NCBI GenBank assembly: GCA_021298155.1
Contig: JAJTEN010000002.1
Span: 1 to 64,000, forward strand
DNA from: Sphingobacteriales bacterium
Lineage (GTDB): Bacteria > Bacteroidota > Bacteroidia > UKL13-3
Length of the DNA: 64,000 nt
Direction of reading: 5' to 3'
This document shows positions 18,631 through 29,000 of this stretch, one piece after another (within the stretch, counting starts at the first letter, position 1; every line of letters starts with the position of its first letter). Made by a program: the position numbers and the translations under genes. Below the pieces are notes generated by a model. It searched no databases. It had not been told where the DNA came from and saw only the letters and a list, made by a program, of their open reading frames with translations.

Positions 18631-20153
18631 ATGAGTCTCAAAAAAGAAATAGATAAACGAAAAACTTTTGCCATTATCTCTCACCCCGATGCAGGTAAAA
18701 CTACCTTAACCGAGAAGTTTTTATTATTTGGCGGTGCTATTCAGGTGGCAGGTGCTGTAAAAAGCAACAAAATAAAAAAAACCTCTACCTCAGATTTCAT
18801 GGAAATTGAAAAACAACGTGGAATTTCTGTGGCAACTTCGGTAATGGCTTTTGAATACCAAGATAAACGCGTTAATATTTTAGATACACCTGGACATAAA
18901 GATTTTGCTGAAGACACTTATAGAACGCTAACAGCAGTAGACAGTGTAATATTGGTGATTGATTCTGTAAAAGGTGTTGAGGAACAAACTAAAAGATTGG
19001 TTGAAGTATGTAGGATGCGAAACACGCCCGTTATTATTTTTATTAATAAAATGGACAGAGAAGGTAAAGACCCATTTGATTTAATAGAAGAAATAGACCA
19101 AACCCTACACATACAAACTAGGCCACTTACATGGCCAATTAACCAGGGAGCAACCTTTAAAGGGGTTTACAATTTATTTCGAAACAGCCTAAATTTATTT
19201 GAATCAAATAAAACGCAATTGGCAGATGAGGTAATTAATATAGCCGATTTAAATGGAGATGAAATAGTTGGATACGTAGGCGAAAAAGATACCCAAAAAC
19301 TACGCGAAGATGTTGAGTTAATTAATGGCGTTTTTGAACCCTTTGATGTTGAATTATACCAAAGTGGCTTATTGGCACCTGTATTTTTTGGTTCAGCCAT
19401 TAATAATTTTGGGATACAAGAATTACTAGAAACGTTTTTAGAAATTGCTCCTAGTCCGCGTAACCGCGAAGCACTAGAACGCATGGTAGCAGCAGATGAA
19501 CCCAAGTTAAGTGGCTTTATTTTTAAAATTCATGCCAACTTAGATCCCAACCATAGAGATCGCATTGCCTTTATGCGCATTTGCTCTGGCAAGTTTGAAC
19601 GCAATACGTTTTATTACCATACGCGTACCAACAAAAAGCTAAAATTCCGGGCGATGTAATTGGCTTATACGATAGCGGCAACTTTAAAATTGGCGATACC
19701 CTTACAGAAGGAGAAAATCTGCATTTTAAAGGTATACCTAGTTTTTCACCCGAAATTTTTAAGGAGCTAGAGAACCGAGATCCAATGAAAACCAAACAGC
19801 TAGAAAAAGGCATTTCACAATTAAGTGAAGAGGGCGTTGCACAGTTGTTTATTCAAAATCCCGGTAATAGAAAAATTATTGGTACGGTAGGCGAACTTCA
19901 ATTTGAGGTAATCCAATTTAGGCTTGAACACGAATACGGCGCCAAATGTGCTTTTATTCCACTCAAGTTTTGGAAGGCATTCTGGATTACCTGTAGCGAT
20001 AAAAAAATGCTGGAAACCTTCATGCACCGCAAAGCCTACGCAATTGTACATGATAAAGAAGGTAATCCCGTTTTCTTGGCAGAAAGTGAATGGAATATTA
20101 CCCTATCTAAGAACGATTTCCCGGATATTGAGTTTCATACCATTTCGGAGTAA
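18631..20153 (+). pseudogene. prfC: Peptide chain release factor 3 (RF3), broken by an out-of-frame internal deletion
   Basis: Frame 1 (18631-19659) encodes the GTPase domain of RF3: [12 protein letters not shown] (G1), RGISVATSV (G2), [16 protein letters not shown] (G3), NKMDRE (G4), then domain II up to TRTNKKLKF, where it runs into R-A-M-stop. The rest continues in frame 3: [48 protein letters not shown], then a complete C-terminal domain ending DIEFHTISE at 20153. RF3 normally has about 20 more residues between KKLKF and PGD (the FMA-containing loop of domain II); together the pieces total about 508 codons against a usual ~528. So about 60 bp, not a multiple of three, are missing near 19645-19652. 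RF3 recycles RF1/RF2 and is dispensable in many bacteria, so loss is tolerable. Confidence 0.88.
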
Positions 20154-20292
20154 GAGTCCAGAATCCAGAGTCCAGATTTTAGATTTTTAGAAGCGAGAGA
20201 CGAGAAGCGAGATATTTTTTATTCTCGTCTCTCGCCTCTCGCTTCTCGTCTCTAAAGAAGACTGGATTCTGGATTCTGGACTCTGGACTCTA
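20153..20292. repeat. Nested imperfect palindrome built from two short-repeat families
   Basis: The outer arms are runs of GAGTCCAGAATCC-like units (20153-20176) matched by TGGATTCTGGATTCTGGACTC-like units (20263-20291). The inner arms are AGAAGCGAGAGACGAGAAGCG (20189-20209) and CTCGTCTCTCGCCTCTCGCTTC (20224-20245) around an AT-rich centre. The ~140-bp element could fold into a very long hairpin. It fills the whole space between the convergent prfC remnant and the thioredoxin gene and may act as a two-way terminator. It is not a CRISPR array: units are imperfect, nested and without unique spacers. Confidence 0.85.
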
Positions 20293-20303
20293 TATTCTAA
20301 AAG

Positions 20304-21044
20304 CTACAATTTCGTTTGAGCCAGCAAATCAGCTTCACTAATCAAACCTTTATTGCTCCACACCAATTTGCCCTCTTTATACAGTTCCAAATAAGGTATT
20401 CCTTCAATGCCTTTAGATTGAAGTAAATCTGGATTATCATCGGCATCAATTTTAATAAGAACCAATTTATCTTTTTTCTCTTCTGCTACCTTATCTAAAA
20501 TAGGCGATAACTTTTTACATGGACCGCACCATACGGCATTAAAATCTATCAATACATACTTATCGCCATAAGATGCTATCGTTTTTAAATAGTCGGCCTC
20601 CGTTAATCCTTTTACCATAGGCGCTCCATTTTCTGCTGAAGCTTGATTGGTAACAAGCGGTTTTTTGGCATTATTCCAAGCCATAATACCGGGCATTTCA
20701 TAAATGGTTGCAAACCCACTTTTTTGCAAGGTAGCAACAGCACCTGCGCTTCTTCCGCCTGATAGGCAATAAACAAATACCGCTTTTGTTTTGTCTAACG
20801 TAGCAATTTTTTGCTCAAAATCTGAAGCATTCACATCCATATTAATAGCATTGGCAACATGGCCAGATGCATATTCTTCAGCTGTACGCACATCAATAAT
20901 CTGAGCACCCGCTGTATTTGTAATTAATTTTTCAAACTCATCGGGTGAAACCTTTCCGCCTTTGCTGCTTTGTTGCGAACAAGCACTTACTAATACAACT
21001 GCCATAAAAAACAGTGCCCCTAATTTTTGATTTAATTGATTCAT
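20304..21044 (-). CDS. Rhodanese-thioredoxin fusion lipoprotein
   Basis: The 246-residue protein has a lipoprotein signal with Cys22 (VLVSAC). Residues about 32-130 form a rhodanese domain with IIDVRTAEEYASGHV and the active loop CLSGGRSA (Cys93). Residues about 145-246 form a thioredoxin domain with VWCGPCKK (Cys173/Cys176) and the cis-Pro segment EGIPYLELY. Such a fusion could pass sulfane sulfur from a persulfide on the rhodanese Cys to, or reduce it by, the thioredoxin in the periplasm; that is inferred from the domains. It is the last gene of a three-gene unit (1-nt gap to the gene before). Confidence 0.9.
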   Translation of the reverse strand: MNQLNQKLGALFFMAVVLVSACSQQSSKGGKVSPDEFEKLITNTAGAQIIDVRTAEEYASGHVANAINMDVNASDFEQKIATLDKTKAVFVYCLSGGRSAGAVATLQKSGFATIYEMPGIMAWNNAKKPLVTNQASAENGAPMVKGLTEADYLKTIASYGDKYVLIDFNAVWCGPCKKLSPILDKVAEEKKDKLVLIKIDADDNPDLLQSKGIEGIPYLELYKEGKLVWSNKGLISEADLLAQTKL

Positions 21045-21045
21045 A

Positions 21046-21315
21046 TTAATTTTCCTTTTTTGTTGAAGTTAGCGCTGTAAAAGTAATGTCTTCTCTTGAT
21101 TTTTCAATTTTATTTGTATGCGGAACTGCGCAACCAGATGGAGATCCACAACCAACATTGAATAGTGCCTGAGCCAAAAAGAACAAAGAGAATATTCCTA
21201 AATAAACTTCATTACTTGTTAAAGCTTGAACCAAAATCATAAGTGCTAAAACAACTTTAAAAATTTTAATAAAAGACCAATGACTTTTTAAATTGTCAAA
21301 AGAAAATAATTTCAT
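21046..21315 (-). CDS. Small membrane protein with CGSPSGC motif in a rhodanese operon
   Basis: The 89-residue product has two predicted membrane helices (FKVVLALMILVQALTSNEVYLG and FSLFFLAQALFNV) followed by GCGSPSGC and a polar tail. The layout recalls the DUF2892/YgaP-type two-helix membrane module often joined to rhodanese domains. The two cysteines directly after the second helix could carry or receive sulfur or bind a metal. It sits between two rhodanese genes with 1-nt gaps on each side, so it is clearly co-transcribed. The function is inferred from context only. Confidence 0.65.
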   Translation of the reverse strand: MKLFSFDNLKSHWSFIKIFKVVLALMILVQALTSNEVYLGIFSLFFLAQALFNVGCGSPSGCAVPHTNKIEKSREDITFTALTSTKKEN

Positions 21316-21316
21316 A

Positions 21317-21595
21317 TTAGGCGGTTAATTCAAAATTTACTTGTAACCAAGACCCACCATTCTCGCATTTTATTCCTTTATTACGCAGATACGCTGTAGC
21401 TTGCAAGCTTCTTCCACCAGAAGCACAGCATAATAAAACATCTTGCATAGACTTAAACTCATCTAACCTATTAGGAAGCTCATTCAATGGAATATTGATA
21501 CTTCCTGCTACATGTCCGCCCATATATTCTTGAGGCGTTCTTACATCTACAATTTTTAAATTGCCTGTGGCAAACTCTTTTGCTATATTTTGCAT
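21317..21595 (-). CDS. Single-domain rhodanese-like sulfurtransferase
   Basis: This 92-residue protein is one complete rhodanese domain without a signal peptide: IVDVRTPQEYMGGHV, then the active loop CCASGGRS (catalytic Cys57, with Cys56 beside it). It probably moves sulfane sulfur in the cytoplasm. It is the first gene of the unit 21595-20304 and has a predicted Crp/Fnr-type operator and promoter at 21618-21662, the same arrangement found in front of the sulfur genes at 59298 and 60174. Confidence 0.88.
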   Translation of the reverse strand: MQNIAKEFATGNLKIVDVRTPQEYMGGHVAGSINIPLNELPNRLDEFKSMQDVLLCCASGGRSLQATAYLRNKGIKCENGGSWLQVNFELTA

Positions 21596-21617
21596 AGTAC
21601 TATTGTTATTTTTACTG

Positions 21618-21662
21618 CAAATTTGATTCAGATTTTTGATCCACTGTGTAACAGATGTTGCA
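21618..21662 (-). promoter_or_regulatory. Predicted Crp/Fnr-type operator and -7 element of the rhodanese operon
   Basis: The dyad GTAAC-AGAT-GTTGC (21648-21661; outer TG...CA also match) has one mismatch from a perfect palindrome. Its centre (21654.5) lies 29.5 nt from the first base of CAAATTTG on the minus strand (21625-21618), which differs from the -7 consensus TAnnTTTG by one base. No TTTG -33 box is present at the usual spacing, which fits activator-dependent transcription. Sites at 59231 and 60099 share operator and spacing. Confidence 0.6.
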
Positions 21663-21670
21663 TAAAAACA

Positions 21671-22183
21671 TCAAAATCTAAATACATATTCCTGCTCCGG
21701 ACAATTTAATTTATAGCTTTTGCGTGACTCGTTATAGGTGCAATGAATTACATTACTTTGCGCTGAAACATAGGTGCACAAAAATTTATTCATTACTTGA
21801 ATAGTTGGACTACTACTTTTTGCTTTCCCCTCCAAATAAAACCAAACCGCTTCCTCCTTAATTTCATACCCTAAATAGGTAAGGGGTACTTCATTTTTTC
21901 CAATAAAAACCGCTAAATGCTTACCTGCAAAAACAGCTAATAAAGAATCATTGGCTTTAGATTTTATCTCAAGATTTACTGGCTTTCCATACCAATTAAA
22001 CAAGGCACCCTGCAAATCATCAGTAAAAATTTTACAGCTTGCCTGAACCAATTTCGTTTTTGTTTGAATGTTTAAGTCTGTTACGCTTAAATAAAATGGA
22101 TGTTTGCTGTGTGTAAAACCCAAACAGAAAACAAGCGATAATAGGAACAGTATCAGATGTAAAGATTTTTTTATAGTTTGCAC
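21671..22183 (-). CDS. DUF6702-type exported protein
   Basis: The 170-residue protein has a signal peptide (MQTIKKSLHLILFLLSLVFCLGFTHS) followed at once by KHPFYLSVTDLNIQTKT, the hallmark start of the DUF6702 family of Bacteroidota. The rest is beta-rich. The family has no established function. It is divergent from the hupE-like gene, with only 18 nt between the two start codons, and the trio DUF6702-HupE-M1 peptidase looks like a functional neighbourhood. Confidence 0.75.
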   Translation of the reverse strand: MQTIKKSLHLILFLLSLVFCLGFTHSKHPFYLSVTDLNIQTKTKLVQASCKIFTDDLQGALFNWYGKPVNLEIKSKANDSLLAVFAGKHLAVFIGKNEVPLTYLGYEIKEEAVWFYLEGKAKSSSPTIQVMNKFLCTYVSAQSNVIHCTYNESRKSYKLNCPEQEYVFRF

Positions 22184-22201
22184 GTTTCAAATATACATAA
22201 G

Positions 22202-22795
22202 ATGCAGGATTTTATCATGTGGTTTGTAATTGGGTTAACCCACATAACTGATGTAAATGGGTTCGACCATATTGTGTTTTTAATGGTGCTTTGCGCGCCG
22301 TATACCTGGGCGCAAAAATGGCCCCTTTTTTGGCTGGTAAGTTTCTTTACTATTGGACATAGCTTGTCGCTTGCAGCAGCTGTTTTAGGTTGGTTCAAGC
22401 CAAATATTGAATGGGTAGAATTTTTAATTCCACTTACCATTTTGCTTACGGCATGTGCAAATTTCATACTGCAATTCAAGAAAAAAACCATTTCAAATCA
22501 GGTTAACTATTTATTTACCTTATTTTTTGGATGTGTACACGGACTAGGATTTTCATTTCTATTGCGTTCTTTGGTGGGTCAGGGAAACAACTTGGCATTC
22601 CCTTTATTTTCTTTTAATGTTGGACTAGAAGTAGGACAAATTTTGATTTTATTGGTATTATTGCTCATTACAACAGGAATTTTAAAACTATTTCCCAATA
22701 AAGATCACATACGTATGCAAATATTTTCTGGCTTAGGTGCCATACTTAGTTTATGGCTATTAATAGAACGTTTTCAGGCAATTCAATCATTTTAA
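22202..22795 (+). CDS. HupE/UreJ-family membrane protein
   Basis: I choose the ATG at 22202 (MQDFIMWFVIGLTHITD) over the one at 22178, because the latter adds a polar stub and overlaps the divergent gene. The 197-residue product has six or so membrane helices and the family signature: GLTHITDVNGFDHIVFLMVL with conserved His and Asp, FTIGHSLSL, and GCVHGLGFSFLL. HupE/UreJ proteins are thought to move Ni2+ or a related metal. The gene ends 3 nt before the M1 peptidase gene, so delivery of a metal to exported metalloenzymes is one possible link (inference). Confidence 0.85.
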   Translation: MQDFIMWFVIGLTHITDVNGFDHIVFLMVLCAPYTWAQKWPLFWLVSFFTIGHSLSLAAAVLGWFKPNIEWVEFLIPLTILLTACANFILQFKKKTISNQVNYLFTLFFGCVHGLGFSFLLRSLVGQGNNLAFPLFSFNVGLEVGQILILLVLLLITTGILKLFPNKDHIRMQIFSGLGAILSLWLLIERFQAIQSF

Positions 22796-22798
22796 TCT

Positions 22799-25177
22799 AT
22801 GCAAAAATATATACTTTCAGTATTTCTTTTCGGTTTAAACCTAAGCTTGGTTTCAGCACAAAATGTAAGGAATAATCCGAGTTCGAATCATGGTAATAAA
22901 TTTGAACAGTTAAGCACCATTCTACCAGATGCCAATACATATAGAACCGCTTCTGGAGCGCCAGGTTCAGGGTATTGGCAACAACAAGCCGATTATAAAA
23001 TTAATGCTTTTTTAGATGAAAAAGATTTGCGTTTACATGGTGATGAGGTAATTACATACCATAATAATTCACCAGATGTTCTAAGCTATTTGTGGTTGCA
23101 ACTCGACGAAAATCAACATCAACCCAATGCAGAATCAAACTTTTTTGATGGGAATAAACTAAGCAAACCACTAACCACAAACCAATTGGAAGGATTAAAT
23201 CCAGAGAAAAATTTAGCTGGCTATGGTGTAACAATTTTATCTGTTACAGATACAACAGGTAAACCGCTAAAATATACCATTAATTACACGATGATGCGTA
23301 TTGACTTACCGGTAGCACTGAAACCAAAGCAAAAAATTGCATTCAGAATTAAGTGGAATTATAAAATTCCAGAACGTATGAAAATTGGCGGTAGAGGCGG
23401 TTACGAGCGATTTGGTTCAGACAGTAATTGCGTTTTTACCATTTCGCAATGGTACCCTAGAATGTGTGTATACAGCGATTACCAAGGTTGGAACAATAAG
23501 CAATTTACAGGCAGAGGCGAGTTCTCTTTGGTGTTTGGAAATTTTGATGTAACCATGAAAGTGCCAGCCGATCATATTGTGGCTTCAACCGGAACATGCA
23601 GCAATTACCAAGAAGTACTTTCTCCTGCCCAGTTTGAGCGTTGGAAGTTGGCTCAAAAAACCATTGCTGATGATAAAAATATTGCCATAGACCCAATAGA
23701 AATTGTGACACTTGAAGAAGCAAAGCAGAAAGAATTAAATCCTAAAACCGATTTATCTGCCTACAAAACTTGGAAATACAAAGCGCAAAATGTACGCGAT
23801 TTTGCATGGGGCAGCTCGCGCAAATTTGTTTGGGATGCACTAGCAGTTCCTATTGAAGGAAAGCAGGTAATGGCCATGAGCTATTACCCAAAAGAGGCCT
23901 ATATTTTGTACAGAAGGTATTCTACAAAAACGGTGGCACACACGCTTAGAACCTATTCTAAATTTACTATTCCTTATCCTTACCCCGTTGCTATAAGTGT
24001 AGAGGCAGCAAGTGGAATGGAATACCCAATGATTTGCTTCAATTTTGGCCGAACCGATGAAGATGGCACTTACGCAGAACGAACCAAATATGGCATGCTA
24101 GGCGTTATTATACATGAGGTGGGACATAATTTCTTTCCTATGATTATTAATAGTGATGAACGAAATTGGAGCTGGATGGATGAGGGATTAAATACTTTTG
24201 TCCAATTTCTCACTGAACAAGAATTCGACAATAATTATCCAAGTAGCAGAGGCCCCGCGCATAAAATTGTTGATTACATGAAACTGCCCAAAGAGCAACT
24301 TGAGCCAATTATGACAAATAGTGAAAATATTAACCAATTTGGCTCTAATGCATATGGTAAACCTGCTACTGCATTAAATATCCTGCGCGAAACCGTTATG
24401 GGAAGAGAATTATTTGATTATGCATTTAAAGAATACTGCAGAAGATGGGCATTTAAACATCCAGCTCCAGCAGATTTTTTTAGAACCATGGAAGATGCTT
24501 CTGGCGTAGATTTAGACTGGTTTTGGCGCGGCTGGTTTTACGACATAGAACCAGTTGATATTGCATTAGATAGTGTAGTGGTTTTGCAAGCAAGTAAAGC
24601 AGAAAAAGCCTTAGAAAAAAATGAGGTAGTGAAGCGTGGAGGTAAAAAAGAAAAACAAGAATATATTCACGTTTCAAGAATTAAAAACAAAGAAAGTGGG
24701 ATGACATTCTTAATCAACCAAGATACTAGTTTGCGCGATTTTTATTACTACTATAAACCAGAATTAGAGCCAGAAACAAGCAAAACAATTAATAGGTTTG
24801 AAAACATAACGCCTGCCTCAGAGGAAGAAGTAAATGCTTTTGCATCAAACTACTATTATGAACTTCATCTGCGAAATAAGGGTGGATTAGTAATGCCGCT
24901 AATTGTAGAATGGACCTTCGAAGATGGTTCAACTGAAGTAGATAAAATTAGCGCATATATCTGGCGAAAAGATGAAAATAAAGTAATAAAGACCTTTGCT
25001 AAATCTAAAAAAGTTAAAAGTATTCTAATTGATCCTTTTAAAGAAACTGCAGATATAGATGAAGGGAATAATGCTTGGCCTACCTCTGTAGTACCAACCC
25101 AAATAGAACTCTTTAAGGCAAAAACTGCAGTTCGCGGACAAAGTACAGAAGATAATCCCATGAAGAAAAAGAAATAG
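22799..25177 (+). CDS. M1-family zinc metallopeptidase, exported
   Basis: The 792-residue product has a signal peptide (ending VSAQ near residue 21), an N-terminal beta-sandwich ([27 protein letters not shown]) and a thermolysin-like domain with HEVGHNFFP (His439, Glu440, His443) and the third zinc ligand Glu462 in WMDEGLN, giving HExxH-X18-E. The aminopeptidase recognition motif appears as AASGMEYPM, close to the GxMEN of the family. The C-terminal third is a beta-rich region with a Lys-rich end. Location is periplasmic or the outer face; substrates are likely peptides. It overlaps an operon with hupE (3 nt upstream) and VF530 (7 nt downstream). Confidence 0.92.
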   Translation: MQKYILSVFLFGLNLSLVSAQNVRNNPSSNHGNKFEQLSTILPDANTYRTASGAPGSGYWQQQADYKINAFLDEKDLRLHGDEVITYHNNSPDVLSYLWLQLDENQHQPNAESNFFDGNKLSKPLTTNQLEGLNPEKNLAGYGVTILSVTDTTGKPLKYTINYTMMRIDLPVALKPKQKIAFRIKWNYKIPERMKIGGRGGYERFGSDSNCVFTISQWYPRMCVYSDYQGWNNKQFTGRGEFSLVFGNFDVTMKVPADHIVASTGTCSNYQEVLSPAQFERWKLAQKTIADDKNIAIDPIEIVTLEEAKQKELNPKTDLSAYKTWKYKAQNVRDFAWGSSRKFVWDALAVPIEGKQVMAMSYYPKEAYILYRRYSTKTVAHTLRTYSKFTIPYPYPVAISVEAASGMEYPMICFNFGRTDEDGTYAERTKYGMLGVIIHEVGHNFFPMIINSDERNWSWMDEGLNTFVQFLTEQEFDNNYPSSRGPAHKIVDYMKLPKEQLEPIMTNSENINQFGSNAYGKPATALNILRETVMGRELFDYAFKEYCRRWAFKHPAPADFFRTMEDASGVDLDWFWRGWFYDIEPVDIALDSVVVLQASKAEKALEKNEVVKRGGKKEKQEYIHVSRIKNKESGMTFLINQDTSLRDFYYYYKPELEPETSKTINRFENITPASEEEVNAFASNYYYELHLRNKGGLVMPLIVEWTFEDGSTEVDKISAYIWRKDENKVIKTFAKSKKVKSILIDPFKETADIDEGNNAWPTSVVPTQIELFKAKTAVRGQSTEDNPMKKKK

Positions 25178-25184
25178 GGCTTAT

Positions 25185-25433
25185 ATGTCGGAACAAACTC
25201 AAAAAAACAATCCGCTTCATGGTGTTACTTTGCAAGCTATCCTTGAATATTTAGTAGCAAGCAAAGGCTGGGAATATTTGGGCGAAGAAGTAAATATTAA
25301 TTGCTTTCAGAAAGACCCAAGTATTGCTTCTAGCCTTAAATTCTTAAGAAAAACACCATGGGCCAGAACCAAAGTGGAAAGTTTATACGTATATGTAAAA
25401 CGCAAAGAAGCACAGAAACCCAATAATAATTAA
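25185..25433 (+). CDS. VF530-family small DNA-binding protein
   Basis: The 82-residue product matches the VF530 family (PF09905, formerly DUF2132) over nearly its whole length: [58 protein letters not shown]. The family has a compact all-alpha fold and members are described as DNA-binding; the physiological role is not established. It follows the M1 peptidase gene by 7 nt and precedes the next gene by 5 nt. Confidence 0.92.
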   Translation: MSEQTQKNNPLHGVTLQAILEYLVASKGWEYLGEEVNINCFQKDPSIASSLKFLRKTPWARTKVESLYVYVKRKEAQKPNNN

Positions 25434-25438
25434 CCTAT

Positions 25439-25996
25439 ATGATTCAAACCTATTATACATTAATGCGATACATCATTCTATTTTTCTCTTTCTTGTTTCT
25501 GGCCGAACCAAACGCTTGGGCTCAACATAAAGGAAGTAAAGGTCCTGATATTTCAGGTATCAAAACGCAATTTTTAGCCATTGATGCCAAACGAAAATCT
25601 TATACTCAATATACCACTCCAACGCAAGAAGCGGGTATGGCATTTATTGGGTTTTATGAAGGCAAATCCCTTAAAATGTTAAACTGTAACTATTACCAAG
25701 ATTTGGGTCAAACAGAAGCAGATCATTATTATAGTGGAAATACAGTAATATTGGTTTATTCGAAAGATTCTGAATACGAAGAATCTATTAAAACAAATCC
25801 GCGTACTAAGCTAAAAAATACAACAGAAAACTGGTACTATTTTAATAAAGAAACCTTAATAAAATGGGTTTCGGGAGCCAAAGTAATAGACAGCAGTAGT
25901 GAAGCATTTAAAGCAAAACAAGTAGCCTTTACCAAAGAATTTTCGGCCAACAAAAAACGTTTTGCAGACCAAAGTACTTTACTTAAAATTAAGTAA
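25439..25996 (+). CDS. Exported protein of unknown function
   Basis: The frame opens at 25439, but the ATG at 25463 (MRYIILFFSFLFLAEPNAWAQ) gives a better signal peptide; the mature part has about 155 residues. It contains HKGSKGPDISGIKTQFLAIDAKRKSYTQY and later short beta segments (GNTVILVYSKDSEY, ENWYYFNKETLIKWVSG), then a Lys-rich helix. No family is recognised. It is the last gene of the hupE-M1-VF530 run (5-nt gap), suggesting co-transcription. Confidence 0.6.
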   Translation: MIQTYYTLMRYIILFFSFLFLAEPNAWAQHKGSKGPDISGIKTQFLAIDAKRKSYTQYTTPTQEAGMAFIGFYEGKSLKMLNCNYYQDLGQTEADHYYSGNTVILVYSKDSEYEESIKTNPRTKLKNTTENWYYFNKETLIKWVSGAKVIDSSSEAFKAKQVAFTKEFSANKKRFADQSTLLKIK

Positions 25997-26018
25997 GCAT
26001 AAAAACGATTGGTAGGTG

Positions 26019-29000
26019 TTAATCATAGTAATTATATGAATACGCACTCGTTTTTTCAGTAGCTCTTTTTCTATTTAAAATAAGCAGTGATTTGATATGC
26101 TCTGCCATTAAATCATCTAACTTTTTACCTTTACTAATAGTTACTCCGTTCCTTTTATTGTCGAAACTTACTTTTAATTCGCTCACATTTACAGGTTGTA
26201 AACCTATATAATCTAGCGACCATTTTTCATCTTTTTCCTTTTTAGATTTAAAAAAGTAAACATAACCTGCTACTCCATTTATCGTTAGTAATTCTTTCTT
26301 AACAAACACACAACTATCTGTTTTAAAATTAAAATTATCTTTATAAAGTAGCGATTTGGCCATCTTTTCTTGATCAATCAGATCACTCGGAAATACATCT
26401 AATCTGCGAATTTGAGAGAGACGCTTATACACGTATGCATAATTGAGTGGGTCTTTTAATAAGCTTCGCCAAATTGCTTCATCCACCTTCATTTTATGCT
26501 TCAAAAACTCAACAGCAATATCAGTTCTTACAGTAAAGTCATTCACTAATTTTAACTTATTAAAATATACTTTTACATTTTTATCTTTAGAAAAAGGTAT
26601 TAGCATTTTACTATACATCACTAAATCTGTATTTCCTCTGTTTAGATAACTGGTGAAATAATAATTAGAAACCGTTTTCGCTCCTTCAGATTGCTCATAA
26701 CCAATCTGACTTTTTAAAACCATTTTGGCTTCTCGCAATAGCTGTTCAAAATTATTTTTAATGCGTTTACTGGAAATGGCATTGCTATCTAATGCCTCAC
26801 TTAGTAATTGATAGATAGGTAATTTATAATCATTGATAAAAGTATAATCTAATAAGGCAGGAAATAGATACTTACACAATTCCAAAGAATCAGAAAACGA
26901 GCTAAAAACACCCTTTAAAGCATCTTTACTAACACCAATTGGAATATCATGCGCTAACAATTGAATCATGGATAAAGTGGCAGCCTTAGATTTTTGATTG
27001 GCAAGCGCTCGTAAAATAGCAACTTGATACAAGGCCGTATCTTCCATCCCCATATATAAATTTTCTAAAAATGGCACAATGCGATTGTCTTTTATCTGAC
27101 CCAAATCTCGGATTAGTTGGGCCTTAGAATGGATATGCTCTCTTGGAAATGGATGTTTCTGAATCACATCCATTAGTGAACTTGCATGTTTATCTTCAAA
27201 CCTCAAGTGTGTTAATATAGATTTATATGCAATCTCTTTAGAAAGGCTATCTCCTTGTTTTAAAACACTAAAAAACAGTTCTGCTTTATCTGAAAAAACA
27301 GAAGCTTGCTTTTGGGTAAATGCCAATGGCCTAAAACTACTGAAGAATTCCTGTATAAATTTACTTTTTATACCTGATGTATCTAAACTAGCTGTTAGGG
27401 TATACATCTTATCATCAAACTGAATATACTTTTTATAAATACGCCTGCAACTATTTGTATCTATAAAACTAACTTCTAAGTAACTTGTATCTTGGTGTTG
27501 ATAGCTTGTCTTACTCTTCACCAATACCGACTTCTTCTCCAGAAATGACCTAATTTGCTTGGCCCACAAACTATCTGGATTAGCGTAATACGTATACTTG
27601 TGAAACTTTAAAAAATCAACCCTAACTTGCTCATAATTTTCTGAATAATAAATCTCATATTCATTTTTAGATAGGTATGATTTATCTTCTTTATCTTTTT
27701 TATTTCTATTTTGATCACTTACTTTCTCATATAACTGACTATAATAATTAGGCGTTAAATAATTCGAATTCACGCTAAATTGAAGGCTAGAATCTATCTT
27801 ATGGGTATACGGGAAACCATAACCAAAATTTTGAAGCTGAAAGGAAGAATAAAATCTATTATCAAACCCTGAAATGGCCGAAACAGAGGCCAACACATAA
27901 TAATAAGCCCCTCTAATAATTACCTTTATTTGTAAGTATTTTTTATTTTTAAGCTGAACCAATCCAGTAGCAGTAGGATATATGCTTTCAGGAAGTATGG
28001 TTTTTTTAACCGAATAATCTGCGTTAAATTGTTCTGCAAATTTATCAATGATTCTATACAACTCAAATGAATCTTCTTCTATGTAATTAAAATCATGCAA
28101 GGAGGCACGCCTAATAAAATAATAATCTTTTGTTTTACTGTCAAAGGCCTCTAACTCTGGATGTCCATACAATGAAGTAATTTGCGTATTATTTTTAATA
28201 TCAGAATAATCTGGAACTTCTACCTTAAAATCATTCTTATAAGAAGTTCTGGTAATCCAATTTCCGGTAGACTTATGCAAGGTAATTGCATTAAAAAAGG
28301 ATTGCGAATTGTTTTTTACATATTCATCTTTCCCACCCATCTTAAAAATAAAAACCTTTAAAGGGGTAATGTAAATTTGATGGCGTTGAAAATCACCAGA
28401 TTTAGTTTTATTAATAATATCTAAGCCTTTATACCCATCTTTTATAATCTCAGATTTACTGATGATTTTACCAGGAATATTTTCGAATAAAAGACTATCC
28501 ATTTTGACTAAATAGTTTTCCTGTATATCTCCTCTAAAATAGTGGTAAGTGCTTAATTCATTTACAGAATAAAATGTGCCATTGGTAAGCTCTGGCGAAA
28601 AGAACTCGCGCTGAAAAGTAGCAGCGGGTGCCTCGTAAATTTTATTTGGCACACGCAAAGTAAACAAATCACTTTCAAAGGTATTAGCTAAAGGAATAGC
28701 AGATTTCATTAAACTTAATCTTTCTTTTTCAGACTTAGATTTATCGCTTATGGTAGGTAAAATAGCTCTTAATTCATATCCCTTTTTACGTAATAAATTA
28801 ATAACGCCTTCGGCATGCGGCAAATGTGCAGCACCAATTCCAGCAAACAAGCTAATATTCGATTGCATCAAGGAATCGATTTTATTGGCCATCACATAAT
28901 TTCTTTCATAGATAAGGTACTTTAAATTATTGTATGAAGAACTTTCTCTATTTATAGAATCTAAAAAATCTAAATCTTGATTTCTGTATGCTTCTTGGAT

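Noticed and set aside
19640..19660. Programmed -1 frameshift in prfC at the AAAAAG run
   Set aside because: The preceding base is C, so the heptamer is C_AAA_AAG rather than A_AAA_AAG, and about 20 conserved residues are missing as well, which slippage cannot explain. A deletion is simpler.
20153..20292. CRISPR array
   Set aside because: The units are imperfect, 10-14 bp long and arranged as a palindrome with no unique spacers and no cas genes.
22178..22201. Upstream start for the HupE-like gene
   Set aside because: It adds eight polar residues and overlaps the divergent DUF6702 start; the ATG at 22202 gives a better N-terminus.
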